The notes under the pieces are model-generated. The model searched no databases. It was not told the DNA's origin and worked only from the letters and a program-made list of their open reading frames with translations. DNA of 63,532 bases, from contig JBCKUK010000006.1 in NCBI GenBank assembly GCA_038924905.1, positions 1 to 63,532 of the forward strand, given 5' to 3'. The translations under genes were made by a program, and so were the position numbers. This document shows, one piece after another, positions 35,392 through 44,013 of this stretch; within the stretch, counting starts at the first letter, position 1; the number at the start of each line of letters is the position of its first letter. Source of the stretch: JBCKUK01 sp038924905 (GTDB taxonomy: Bacteria; Pseudomonadota; Gammaproteobacteria; Burkholderiales; Methylophilaceae).

Positions 35392-35928
35392 CTATTCGCT
35401 GCAAAACTGCTCAACGTCTTTTTGTGCTTGCGCCAAACCCTGGGCAATCTCAGCGTCACTTAGATATGCACGTTCGCCGCTCTCATTGTTTTTACGTATG
35501 CGGCCACCCTGCTGATAAGTATTCAAGTTAGCTTTGGAATTACTACAATTTTGTTGCTTCACCTTTAGCTCCGCCTCTTTCTGCTCGCTCTTCCTCTTCT
35601 CTTCTTCAGCATCTTTTTGTCGTTTTTCCGCATCACCATCTGAATTGGCCTCTGATTTATCTGCATTGGCTTCTGGTTTCTTTTTTGCATCAGCACCACT
35701 GGCAGCAGAAGTTGCAGCAGCAGCGGCCTCTTCCACAGTCATTGCAGCAGGCGGTTTTATGCTCACCGGCTTCTTGCCGTTTACCGGAAGTTGCTGCACA
35801 TTTGAAGGTGGTGGCGTATCTGAATAGCGTGTTATGCCGTCCTTATCTTTCCATTTATAAACTGCAGCATTAGCCAAAATCGGCAGTGCCACGCAAATGG
35901 CCAGCATTACCCATAACGATTTATTCAT
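35392..35928 (-). CDS. DUF4124-domain exported protein
   Basis: 178 residues. A cleavable signal peptide (MNKSLWVMLAICVALPILAN, A-x-A cut near residue 21) is followed by the DUF4124 core AVYKWKDKDGITRYSDTPPP near residue 22-41. Then comes a Lys/Glu/Ala-rich charged region (about 80-125) likely to form a helix, and a C-terminal part with two cysteines (QNCSNSKANLNTYQQGG, VEQFCSE). DUF4124 proteins are periplasmic and of unknown role. The gene is intact although surrounded by insertion-sequence debris. Confidence 0.88.
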   Translation of the reverse strand: MNKSLWVMLAICVALPILANAAVYKWKDKDGITRYSDTPPPSNVQQLPVNGKKPVSIKPPAAMTVEEAAAAATSAASGADAKKKPEANADKSEANSDGDAEKRQKDAEEEKRKSEQKEAELKVKQQNCSNSKANLNTYQQGGRIRKNNESGERAYLSDAEIAQGLAQAQKDVEQFCSE

Positions 35929-36048
35929 CTTGTTTTCCTTCAGTTATTACCCGCAGCAGCTATTTTAGTCCACAACCGCATAACTCTCGATTGATCAGAA
36001 TGGTTGACATTATCACCTTACACCAAGCTTGATGCCAAGGTCTTTCGA

Positions 36049-36101
36049 AACCTCTGATTAAGTCTACCATGAGCCGCGTTGGGACCTAATCAGAGATTCC
36101 C
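36049..36101. repeat. Imperfect palindromic element of the TAGGGAA type
   Basis: AACCTCTGATTAAGTC at 36049 pairs with GACCTAATCAGAGATTCC at 36083-36100 around a 20-base loop. The far end CTAGGGAATC matches the ends near 21889 and 57171. It provides the last codons and TGA stop of the glycosyltransferase remnant. Confidence 0.6.
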
Positions 36102-36842
36102 TAGCATGCGCTCATAGTTTTTAATTGAATGTTTTATCGTATATTTTTTAAGTATGGTATCACGTGCATTAACGCCCAATTCCACCATACGATCCGGCTC
36201 ACTAAATACTTGGTCAATCTTCTCGGCAATTTGTTCCGGCGAGAAAAAATCTGTCAGCAGACCATTTTTTCCGTGCTGAATAAGCTCTTGCACAGGCGGC
36301 GTGTCTGACCCTAAAACCACACAGCCGGCAGCCATGGCTTCCATCATTGACCAGGATAATACGAACGGCACCGTTAAATAGACATGGGCTGATGAAACTT
36401 GCAGCACCTTCAAATAATTCTTATAGGGCAGGCTTCCCAGAAAATGTACCCGTGTAGCATCCAAGCTGACTTCATCCAACATTTTTTGCTTGTAGGTTTG
36501 CTCATTTGGCAAGCGGGCACCATAACTCACGCCATCACTACCCACAATCAGGATTTGCGCCTCAGGCCGATGCTGGCATATCTTTTCCGCAGCCCGCATA
36601 AAGATATGAAACCCCCGGTATGGCTCGAAATTGCGCGCCACATAAGTAATCACTTCATCCGCTTTTGTCAGTACGCGCCCGTCTGGCAACGCGTATTGGG
36701 CGTCAGCATCGGGCACCACCACATCAGTATTGATGCCCTCATGAATGACTGAGATCTTGCCCTGATATTCCTTGGGAAGCGTGCTGTACTGCCACTTGGT
36801 TGGGCTTATGCCTGCATCACAGCCATGCAGGCATAATAAATT
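36090..36842 (-). pseudogene. Glycosyltransferase family 1/4, 5'-truncated
   Basis: The frame opens at 36842 with NLLCLHGCDAGISPTKWQYS and goes on through VITYVARNFEPYRGFHIFMR (GT-B nucleotide-binding half), RVHFLGSLPYKNYLKVLQVS and SWSMMEAMAAGCVVLGSDTP with the E-x7-E type donor site. Only the C-terminal two thirds of a GT4-type enzyme remain; the N-terminal acceptor domain is lost at an IS1595 end followed by IS481. The last residues (LGNL) come from a palindromic element. Its place next to the heptose genes suggests a former LPS or polysaccharide transferase. An internal GTG at 36722 could start a 210-residue fragment, unlikely to be active. Confidence 0.8.
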
Positions 36843-36843
36843 A

Positions 36844-36861
36844 GGGGCTGTCCTAGATAAC
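36844..36861. mobile_element. 18 bp IS1595-type end scar
   Basis: GGGGCTGTCCTAGATAAC is identical to the start of the IS1595 remnant at 51110. Here nothing else of the element remains; IS481 begins 4 bases later. Confidence 0.65.
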
Positions 36862-36865
36862 TAGC

Positions 36866-37885
36866 TGTTTAGTCCCCAAATTAAATGGTAATATCTACCG
36901 CCAACTTAAAGAGGAGAAGCCATGGGACAAATATTACACGGAACAGCCACGACTACGCACGCTACCCGAGCAAAAATACAAGCGTCTGAAAAGAGCATCA
37001 GCGCGCTAGCACAACAGTACGCCATCAACCCAAAAACGGCCCGTAAGTGGAAAAACCGTGATTCCGTTGAGGATCGCAAGTGTGGTTGCAAGCCGGGGCA
37101 AGGCAGTGTGCTCACCCCGCTGGATGATGCTGTCATCAAAGAAACCCGACGCAAAACGCTGCTGCCGCTGGACGATCTCTTCGATTTGCTCAAACCCTTG
37201 ATTCCGCTGCTGTCGCGCTCCAATCTGCACCGCTGCCTGCAACGTCACAGCGTGAGCCGTTTAGCTGACCTGCTGCCGCCAGAAGAGAAGGGGGAAACCA
37301 AAGCATTCAAGGACTATCCCCCTGGCTACCTGCATATTGATACGGCGCAGATCAACATGGGCAAAGCAAAATGGTATCTGTTCGTCGCCATTGACCGCGC
37401 CACGCGCTATGTTTATGTGGAACTGCACAACAATAAGCGCATGGCGACAGCGGCGGAATTTTTAAGAAAAACATTAGCGCAATACCCGTTCAAGATTGAA
37501 AAAATTCTCACCGACAATGGCATCGAATTCAGTTATAACTTGCAGGTCTCCGCCAAAAAACCCAAGGATAAAGTGCATCCATTCGTGCAAATCTGCCAGC
37601 AGCAACAGATTGAGCATCGCACCACGCTGGTCAAGCATCCGTGGACCAATGGCATGGTCGAGGCGATGAACAAGAAGGTCAAGGCAAACACCGTCAGACG
37701 CTTCCATTACGACAACGTGGAGGCGCTCAAACAGCATTTATACGCGTATATTTTGAACTATAACTTCAACCTCAAATTACGTGCACTGGGACGTGTTTCA
37801 CCTTTTGAGGCTATACTCCGCTGGCACCAAAAACTACCCAATATTTTTACTGTTAATCCTGACTATTTAATTGTGGGACTAAACA
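36866..37885 (+). mobile_element. Complete IS481-family element
   Basis: 1020 bases with terminal inverted repeats TGTTTAGTCCC(C) at the left and the complement of TGTTTAGTCCCA at the right; the similarity extends to about 28 bases (AATTAAAT shared). One transposase gene fills the interior. The left flank is an IS1595 scar and the right flank is istB sequence, so the flanks do not match and no target duplication is seen: the element sits at a rearrangement joint. Its first 254 bases recur at 5200. Confidence 0.92.
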
Positions 37886-37890
37886 ATTAG
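36922..37890 (+). CDS. IS481-family transposase
   Basis: 322 residues. An N-terminal helix-turn-helix (SALAQQYAINPKTARKWKNR near residue 28) is followed by the DDE integrase core: first Asp in YLHIDTAQINMGKAKWYLF near residue 139, second in KILTDNGIEFSY near residue 195, Glu in WTNGMVEAMNKKVKAN near residue 245. Ribosome site AAAGAGGAG lies 8 bases before ATG. The reading frame is intact, so it may be active and could also act on the truncated copy's left end. The TAG stop falls in flanking DNA 3-5 bases outside the inverted repeat. Confidence 0.94.
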   Translation: MGQILHGTATTTHATRAKIQASEKSISALAQQYAINPKTARKWKNRDSVEDRKCGCKPGQGSVLTPLDDAVIKETRRKTLLPLDDLFDLLKPLIPLLSRSNLHRCLQRHSVSRLADLLPPEEKGETKAFKDYPPGYLHIDTAQINMGKAKWYLFVAIDRATRYVYVELHNNKRMATAAEFLRKTLAQYPFKIEKILTDNGIEFSYNLQVSAKKPKDKVHPFVQICQQQQIEHRTTLVKHPWTNGMVEAMNKKVKANTVRRFHYDNVEALKQHLYAYILNYNFNLKLRALGRVSPFEAILRWHQKLPNIFTVNPDYLIVGLNN

Positions 37891-38137
37891 CCAACTCTAC
37901 GAGAAGACCTCGTTGATCATTACGACCAACCTCTCATTTGGCGAATGGGTGACGGTATTTGGCGATGCCAAAATGACCACGGCGCTGCTTGATCGTATTA
38001 CCCATCACTGCGACATTCTGGAAACAGGCAACGATTCCTATCGCTTCAAACAACGCAAGAAAAACGTCAAATCAGCCTGAGAAACTGGAAAGATTTGGAC
38101 GCTGACAACTGGAAACTATTGGACGCTGATTGACAGG
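37886..38137 (+). mobile_element. IS21-family istB 3' end and right terminus
   Basis: Reading SQLYEKTSLIITTNLSFGEW, VTVFGDAKMTTALLDRITHH, CDILETGNDSYRFKQRKKNV, KSA then TGA 38080: the IstB C-terminus. It is followed by the terminal repeats GGAAAGATTTGGACGCTGAC and ACTGGAAACTATTGGACGCT to 38137. IS481 is inserted in this gene on its left. The last 111 bases recur inverted at 34525-34635. Confidence 0.88.
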
Positions 38138-38777
38138 CTTGAACCAAGCGCTTGACGCGTTCACGCATGACGATTGCCGCATTTGTAAAAAATATGAGTG
38201 GTAACAGCAGCAGGAAGGTGATGGCTTCAATCCTGAATAGAACTGCAACAATGGCGCACAATTGCCAAAGCATGGCGTCGCTTAACTTGCCACTGCGATA
38301 GAACCTGATAAAGAATATCAAGCTGGTGAGCAGAAAAGCCCAGAACCCCTGATCGCGCAGAAGCATGGGCAGGGCGTCGCCCACAATATAGAGCGAGCTG
38401 AATAGCAACAGGGCGCCACAGGCTATGGTGGTTTTGTTGCCACCCGCCAGTCGAATCAGGCTGGCAAAGCTGAAAGTAGTCAGGGCGAAAAATATAACAT
38501 CCAGTATTTGCGCCGAGCACTGAATGCCGATACCCGTAATCTTGTGTACGAAGGCAATCAGTGCCGAATATAGCGGCCAGTTATAGAGCGCCAACCCCTG
38601 TTCTCACTCGCCAATGGAAAACAGTCTCGCCACTTCAAAATACAGAATCGAGTCGACGTTAATCCAGCCGTGCTGGATATAAATGACTCTTGCAGCGAGC
38701 AGAATGCCGAGGGCAGTCACCAGCGCGATTAACCGGTCTTCCGAGATATTTTTGAATGCTGTTACTATTTTCTTCAT
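38138..38777 (-). pseudogene. Membrane glycosyltransferase (ArnT/GT39-like), nonsense and 3'-truncated
   Basis: ATG 38777 starts MKKIVTAFKNISEDRLIALV, a first membrane helix, then HGWINVDSILYFEVARLFSI, which is the DDSYYY-type first loop of GT-C enzymes with the acidic WINVDS motif. TGA at 38604-38606 interrupts GE*EQGLALYNWPLYSALIA, where Trp (TGG) would be natural. The frame then continues through several more helices until the IS21 end cuts it at 38138 (frame runs on to 38067 in IS sequence). The enzyme would have moved a sugar from a lipid carrier in the periplasm. Start overlaps waaF by 4 bases (ATGA), so it belonged to the heptose operon. Confidence 0.82.
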
Positions 38778-39808
38778 TGCCTGGTGCTTGCTTGTGAGTG
38801 AATTGCGATTGATGAAATAACCGAATCCGGCTGTATTTGCCTGAGGCAATTTAGATGTTCCAGTGGACATGTCCGCTCAAAACACGGGCTACATTCCAGG
38901 GCAAGATAAAGTACGCTGGCTAATGTATTCATGGGTGGCGTGTGGTGTGGATCTGAAGAGCCATAAATCGCAGTCAGCGGCTTATTTAGCGCTGCGGCTA
39001 TATGCATCAGGCCAGAATCGTTGCTGACCACAGCTGTTGTCAGCGACATTAAATCAATCGCTTCGCCCAGTTCTGTTTTTCCGCCTAAATCCAGGCACTG
39101 CATGCCTGTGAGCTGGTTGATTTGTGTAGTCACTGGGATGTCTTTGGCGGACCCAAACAACCAGACTTGCCAGCCTTGTTTGATGGCCTCATTCGCAACT
39201 TCGGCATAATATTCTGCGGGCCAGCGTTTGGCTTCGCCATATTCGGCGCCGGGGCAGAGGCCAAGCACTTTGGTTTTTGGTGCACTTTGCCCGAGCCGTT
39301 GTAAAGTCTGTAACGCGTTATCACTGTTGGCAATGAGTTTTGGTTGGGGGATGCTTGAAGGTAATTCGGTGGCAGGCGCTAAACCTAAAGTGACGAATCT
39401 ATCTACAGTGCGTGGCAACCTGGATTTATCCAGCGGACGAATATCATTAAGCAAACCATAGCGATATTCGCCAAGAAAGCCAGTGCGGCGTGGAATGCCC
39501 GCAGCAAAAGGCAGCACTGCGGATTTAAATGAATTGGTGAGTACTATTGCCTGCGTGTAGCCCGCATTTTTCAGGCTTCTGCCGAAGCGTATGCGCTTAC
39601 CTAATGCCAGCTGGCCGTGTTTGAATGGCAGCGCGATTGCCTGGTTTATTTCGGGCATGCGCTCAAGCAGCGGCAATGTCCACGCCGGTGCGGCAACATC
39701 AATGAGCACTTCAGGCTGCGCGGCTTTGAGTGTTTTGAACAGGCTCTGCGCGAGCACCATGTCGCCCACCCACGCTGGCCCTAGCACAAGTATCCTGGGT
39801 GCTGACAA
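38774..39808 (-). CDS. waaF: ADP-heptose:LPS heptosyltransferase II
   Basis: 344 residues, GT9 family. Recognised by MSAPRILVLGPAWVGDMVLA, the GIPRRTGFLGEYRYGLLND region, CPGAEYGEAKRWPAEYYAEV near residue 185 and the ADP-heptose site VVSNDSGLMHIAAALNKPL near residue 262. It adds the second L-glycero-D-manno-heptose to the LPS inner core at the cytoplasmic face. It is followed by the broken membrane glycosyltransferase and lies 5 bases after hldE, in one run with the ADP-heptose genes. Confidence 0.95.
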   Translation of the reverse strand: MSAPRILVLGPAWVGDMVLAQSLFKTLKAAQPEVLIDVAAPAWTLPLLERMPEINQAIALPFKHGQLALGKRIRFGRSLKNAGYTQAIVLTNSFKSAVLPFAAGIPRRTGFLGEYRYGLLNDIRPLDKSRLPRTVDRFVTLGLAPATELPSSIPQPKLIANSDNALQTLQRLGQSAPKTKVLGLCPGAEYGEAKRWPAEYYAEVANEAIKQGWQVWLFGSAKDIPVTTQINQLTGMQCLDLGGKTELGEAIDLMSLTTAVVSNDSGLMHIAAALNKPLTAIYGSSDPHHTPPMNTLASVLYLALECSPCFERTCPLEHLNCLRQIQPDSVISSIAIHSQASTRQ

Positions 39809-39812
39809 GGGA

Positions 39813-41279
39813 TTACGTGCCCAGTTTTTTGATGATACTGCTGGTGCTGCGGCCTTGCACTAGAGGTATCAGTTTCACACTGCCACCCCAGGATTTGACT
39901 TCCTTGCCACCTACCACCTGCTGTTCGGTGTAGTCTTCACCTTTTGCAATGATATCTGGTTTGATGGCTTTGATAAGTGCGAGTGGCGTATCTTCGTCGA
40001 ACAGGATAACCGCATCCACAGCTTCCAGTGCGGCCAGAACACGTGCACGGTCAGCCTCATGGATGACCGGACGCGCCGAGCCTTTGAGGGCACTTACCGA
40101 GCGATCTGTGTTCAGGCCAAGTACAAGTTTATCCCCGGTTTTTCGTGCGGCTTCCAGGTAGATAACATGGCCCGCATGCAATAAATCGAAACAGCCGTTG
40201 GTGAAGACAATGCGCTGACCACTTGAACGCCATGTATTGATTCGCTGCTTCAGGCTTTCCAGATCACATATTTTGTTGACCTGTATCCTGAAGTGTTGAG
40301 AAATCAGTTCTTCAAGCAGATCTTCGCGCGTAATTGGCACAGTACCTACCTTGCCGATGACGATACCCGCCGCAATGTTGGCCAGCTGCAACGCTTCCTG
40401 GTGATTCAAGCCGTGCATCATACCAGCGGCCAGCGTGGCAATAACGGTGTCACCGGCGCCGGAGACATCGAACACTTGTTTGGCTGTGGCGGGCAGATGC
40501 AGTGTTGCATTTTTGTCGGTCACGGTGATGCCTTCTTCACCACGAGTAACAGCCAAAAATTGCAGGTCCAGGGTTTTTCTTAATACACTTATCGCGCTGA
40601 GTAGTGCGGCATGGTTGTTAATATCCACAGCGCAAGCCTCAGCCACTTCGCGTTTATTCGGCGTAAGGGCGACAGCCCCCTTATATTTGCTGTAGTCCTT
40701 GCCTTTGGGGTCAACCAGTACCGGAATGCCTAACCGGCGTGCTTGCTTAATCACTTCGCAACATAAACTGTTTCCTAATACACCTTTAGCGTAGTCGGAC
40801 AAGATGACCATGGCTGGCTTTGCCGCCAGCTGTTTGGAGATGAGTGCTTGCAACTCTTTATTTTCAGTGCTGGTAAAAGCGTCCGCGCTTTCCTGATCCA
40901 GTCTTACCATTTGCTGATGGCCGCCCAGAATGCGTGTTTTGGTAATGGTGGGGCGAAGTTTAGATTGCGTAATGCCTTGTGTGCCTACGCCTAACTCGGC
41001 AATGATTTTCAACAGAATTTCACCATCGGCATCATGGCCTACGCAGCCTGCAAGCTGAGTGCTGATGCCAAGTCTGGCCAGGTTGGCTGCTACATTCGCT
41101 GCGCCGCCCGCGCGTTCATTTTGCTCTTTGATTAAAACGACAGGCACCGGTGCCTCGGGTGAAATGCGCTCAACTTTGCCTATCAGGTAGCGATCCAGCA
41201 TTAAATCGCCAACCACCAGCGCCCATTTATTGGATTGACCAAAGTGATTTCGAACCGTATCCAGCAGGTGTTGTTGCAT
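39813..41279 (-). CDS. hldE: Bifunctional heptose-7-phosphate kinase / heptose-1-phosphate adenylyltransferase
   Basis: 488 residues with two domains. Residues 1-320 are a PfkB-type kinase (GGAANVAANLARLG near residue 56; DVSGAGDTVIATLAAGMMHG near residue 268 with the catalytic Asp). Residues 345-488 are a nucleotidyltransferase with FTNGCFDLLHAGHVIYLEAA near residue 353 (HxGH). It catalyses two steps of ADP-heptose synthesis. The domains are fused here as in E. coli HldE, although many betaproteobacteria split them into HldA and HldC. Confidence 0.96.
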   Translation of the reverse strand: MQQHLLDTVRNHFGQSNKWALVVGDLMLDRYLIGKVERISPEAPVPVVLIKEQNERAGGAANVAANLARLGISTQLAGCVGHDADGEILLKIIAELGVGTQGITQSKLRPTITKTRILGGHQQMVRLDQESADAFTSTENKELQALISKQLAAKPAMVILSDYAKGVLGNSLCCEVIKQARRLGIPVLVDPKGKDYSKYKGAVALTPNKREVAEACAVDINNHAALLSAISVLRKTLDLQFLAVTRGEEGITVTDKNATLHLPATAKQVFDVSGAGDTVIATLAAGMMHGLNHQEALQLANIAAGIVIGKVGTVPITREDLLEELISQHFRIQVNKICDLESLKQRINTWRSSGQRIVFTNGCFDLLHAGHVIYLEAARKTGDKLVLGLNTDRSVSALKGSARPVIHEADRARVLAALEAVDAVILFDEDTPLALIKAIKPDIIAKGEDYTEQQVVGGKEVKSWGGSVKLIPLVQGRSTSSIIKKLGT

Positions 41280-41282
41280 GAC

Positions 41283-41846
41283 TTACTCAGCCTCCAGCCA
41301 TCCACACAGACTGTGGCCGATAAAAATATGTGCTTCCTGAATACGCGGGGTGTCGCTGGATGGGACGATCAGGTTGAAATCACACATCGCGGCCAGCTTG
41401 CCGCCAGTGCCGCCACCCAATGCAATCGTGGTTGCGCCTATCTGCTTGGCGGTTTCTATGGCTTTAATCACATTGGCGCTATTGCCTGAGGTAGAGATGC
41501 CAATCACTACATCCTTGGGGCCGCATAGCGCCTCTACCTGACGTGAAAAAATGAAATCAAAACCGAAATCGTTACCGACCGAAGTGAGGATAGAGGTGTC
41601 AGTAGTGAGCGCAATCGCTGGCAAGCCAGGGCGATCACGCTTGTAGCGGCCAACGATTTCAGCCGCGATATGCTGGCTGTCAGCCGCGCTGCCACCATTA
41701 CCCATAATCAGAATTTTACCGCCGTTTTTAAGGCAGTCGCGCATACACTGACCGACTGCGCTGATTTGCGGCAGCATGGCATCCAGCTTGGCAAATAGCG
41801 CCTGATGGGCGGCAAGTTCGACTTGTAAAAATTCAATGGCGTTCAA
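41283..41846 (-). CDS. gmhA: Sedoheptulose-7-phosphate isomerase
   Basis: 187 residues, SIS domain. GKILIMGNGGSAADSQHIAA near residue 45 (phosphate loop), ISTSGNSANVIKAIETAK near residue 118 and a C-terminal IVPSSDTPRIQEAHIFIGHS match GmhA, which makes D-glycero-D-manno-heptose 7-phosphate, the first step to ADP-heptose. It lies 9 bases after hldD and 3 before hldE. Confidence 0.92.
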   Translation of the reverse strand: MNAIEFLQVELAAHQALFAKLDAMLPQISAVGQCMRDCLKNGGKILIMGNGGSAADSQHIAAEIVGRYKRDRPGLPAIALTTDTSILTSVGNDFGFDFIFSRQVEALCGPKDVVIGISTSGNSANVIKAIETAKQIGATTIALGGGTGGKLAAMCDFNLIVPSSDTPRIQEAHIFIGHSLCGWLEAE

Positions 41847-41855
41847 ATGGATACC

Positions 41856-42851
41856 TTAACAATAGGGGTCTGGCTGCATTAAATAATTCTGCACATAATC
41901 GCGCACGCCTTCTTCCAGCGTGTGGAAAGGCTGGGTATAGCCTGCCTTAAGCAAATTGTCGGTATTTGCCTCGGTAAAATACTGATACTTGCCGTGCAAA
42001 TCCTGTGGCATGTCAATGTAGGTAATCGATGGTTTGTGCCCCATGCTGGTCATGACAGTGGTGGCTAAATCCTTAAATGCGCTGGCTTTACCGGTGCCAA
42101 TGTTAAAAATGCCTGATTTACTGGGATTTGCCAGGAAGTAAGCAACTGCTGCGGCAGCGTCTTTGACATAGACGAAATCGCGTAGTTGCATACCATCTTC
42201 ATAGCCTTGAACATGGCTCTTGAAAAGCTTGACTGTACCGTGCTCGGTAAACTGTTTGAAGCTTTGCAAGGCCACACTGGCCATACGTTCTTTGTGATAC
42301 TCGTTTGGCCCGTAGACGTTAAAAAACTTGAATCCGCACCATTGAGGTGGAGATGGTAGTTTATCTTTCACCTGCTTGAGCGCCCATTGATCAAAAAACT
42401 GTTTGGAATAGCCGTAGGCATTGAGCGGGCGAAACTCGTCAATCTGGCCCTCGTCGTCATTATAGCCACACTCGCCGCCGCCATAGGTCGCTGCCGAGCT
42501 TGCATAGAGGAAGGGCACCTTGTTTTCTGCACACCACGACCACAGCTGCTGGCTGTAGCGGACGTTGTCCTGCAGCAGCTTGTTAAAATCTCGTTCGGTA
42601 GTGTCGCTGATGGCGCCCATATGGATGACGGCATCAATTTTCCTGGCGCGGGTTTTTATAGAATCGCTTAGCCAGTCAAATAGTTCGTCTTTATCCAGAT
42701 AATTGGCATAGCGGCGGTGGCACAGGTTCTGCCATTGGTCAGGGTGATTGATGCGGTCAACAATGACAATATCATCGCGTTCCAGCACAGTATTCAGGTG
42801 CCAGGCGATGATACTGCCTATCATGCCGGCACCGCCGGTAATGACTATCAT
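41856..42851 (-). CDS. hldD: ADP-L-glycero-D-manno-heptose 6-epimerase
   Basis: 331 residues, extended SDR fold. NAD loop TGGAGMIGSIIAWHLN near residue 5; catalytic Y-x3-K is seen as NAYGYSKQFFDQW near residue 145; the HldD-typical FKFFNVYGPNEYHKERMASV follows near residue 175. It epimerises ADP-D,D-heptose to the L,D form used by WaaC/WaaF. Head of the gmhA-hldE-waaF series, 46 bases after hemH. Confidence 0.95.
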   Translation of the reverse strand: MIVITGGAGMIGSIIAWHLNTVLERDDIVIVDRINHPDQWQNLCHRRYANYLDKDELFDWLSDSIKTRARKIDAVIHMGAISDTTERDFNKLLQDNVRYSQQLWSWCAENKVPFLYASSAATYGGGECGYNDDEGQIDEFRPLNAYGYSKQFFDQWALKQVKDKLPSPPQWCGFKFFNVYGPNEYHKERMASVALQSFKQFTEHGTVKLFKSHVQGYEDGMQLRDFVYVKDAAAAVAYFLANPSKSGIFNIGTGKASAFKDLATTVMTSMGHKPSITYIDMPQDLHGKYQYFTEANTDNLLKAGYTQPFHTLEEGVRDYVQNYLMQPDPYC

Positions 42852-42897
42852 GAATTTATTTTATGAGCGAATCGCATAGTTGATTATAGCAAAGGCG

Positions 42898-44004
42898 CTA
42901 GTTTTTAGCCCCCATGGCGTTTGCCCGCAAGCGCGATAGCTCCAGTTCTTTCTGCGCGGCAACGTTATCCCATTCGGCGCTCACCCAGCCTTGCAGGTTC
43001 TCCAGCGCGATGTCGCACATGGCTTTTATCCATGGTTCGCGCTCGTTGAGCGCAGTGATATATTGAAGTTCGCCGCCGCCATTGCCAACAAAAATAGCTT
43101 TGCCTTCCATCGCGATCTCTTCCAGGGTTTCCAGACAGTCGCTGGAAAACCCCGGGCAGATGACATCAATACGCTTAAGTTTTTGTTTGCCAAATTCTTT
43201 CAATGTCACTGCGAGGTAAGGCTTAAGCCATTCTGCCTTGCCAAAGCGCGATTGAAAACAGACCATGTACTGCTGCTTCTCCAGCCCTAGTGCCTCAGCC
43301 AACAGCCTGCCGGTCTTTTGACATTCGCAGTGATAAGGATCGCCTTTATTCAAGGTATATTTCGGCACCCCGTGAAAACTCATGATGAGTTTTTCAGGAC
43401 GGCCATTGATCATCCAATGCTCACGTACGCTTTGTGCCAAAGCTGCGATGTAGGCGGGGTGGTCGTGATAATGGCGAATGCTGCGGATGGCAGGCATGTT
43501 GCGCGATTTAAGTAAAACGCGCCAAACTGCATCCAGGACAGAAGCCGTACTACTCGCCGCGTATTGTGGGTAAAGTGGAAACACCAATATGCGGTCACAA
43601 TGCTGGGCTTTAAGCTTTTCAATGGCAGAAGCCATGGATGGGTTGCCATAGCTCATGCCCAGCTCAACAGCAAAAGGGGATTGGATGCGCATGCTTAAAT
43701 AGCCTTGCAGCAGCTTGGCTTGTTTTTGCGCATGTACCAATAATGGCGAGCCTTCATTGCTCCAGATTTGCGCATACTTCGCAGCCGATTTTCCTGGACG
43801 AAAAGTGAGTATGAAGCAGTTCAGAATCAGCCACCAGATGGCACGTGGTATTTCCACTACGCGGCGATCGCTTAAAAATTGTTTGAGATAGTGCCTCAGG
43901 GCAGACGCAGTGGGCGCGTCCGGCGTGCCAAGATTGGCAAGCAAAATGCCGACTTTTGCTTGCGTGCCATGGGTAAAGGGCGGTTCAGTATTGTAATAAC
44001 TCAT
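42898..44004 (-). CDS. hemH: Ferrochelatase
   Basis: 368 residues from ATG 44004 (MSYYNTEPPFTHG); a TTG at 44013 would add three residues. Motifs: GILLANLGTPDAPTASALRH near residue 20, the catalytic His in KLIMSFHGVPKYTLNKGD near residue 208, and CPGFSSDCLETLEEIAMEG near residue 285. It inserts Fe2+ into protoporphyrin IX. It follows hrcA after 9 bases. Confidence 0.95.
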   Translation of the reverse strand: MSYYNTEPPFTHGTQAKVGILLANLGTPDAPTASALRHYLKQFLSDRRVVEIPRAIWWLILNCFILTFRPGKSAAKYAQIWSNEGSPLLVHAQKQAKLLQGYLSMRIQSPFAVELGMSYGNPSMASAIEKLKAQHCDRILVFPLYPQYAASSTASVLDAVWRVLLKSRNMPAIRSIRHYHDHPAYIAALAQSVREHWMINGRPEKLIMSFHGVPKYTLNKGDPYHCECQKTGRLLAEALGLEKQQYMVCFQSRFGKAEWLKPYLAVTLKEFGKQKLKRIDVICPGFSSDCLETLEEIAMEGKAIFVGNGGGELQYITALNEREPWIKAMCDIALENLQGWVSAEWDNVAAQKELELSRLRANAMGAKN

Positions 44005-44013
44005 GATTTCCAA

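Noticed and set aside
36862..37890. Target-site duplication around the complete IS481
   Set aside because: Left flank CTAGC and right flank ATTAG do not match, and the flanks come from different elements.
25838..38606. TGA read as Trp (recoding) because two TGA codons replace Trp
   Set aside because: Many intact genes here end in TGA (for example greB, glmM, gmhA), so the code is standard; the two sites are in otherwise damaged genes.
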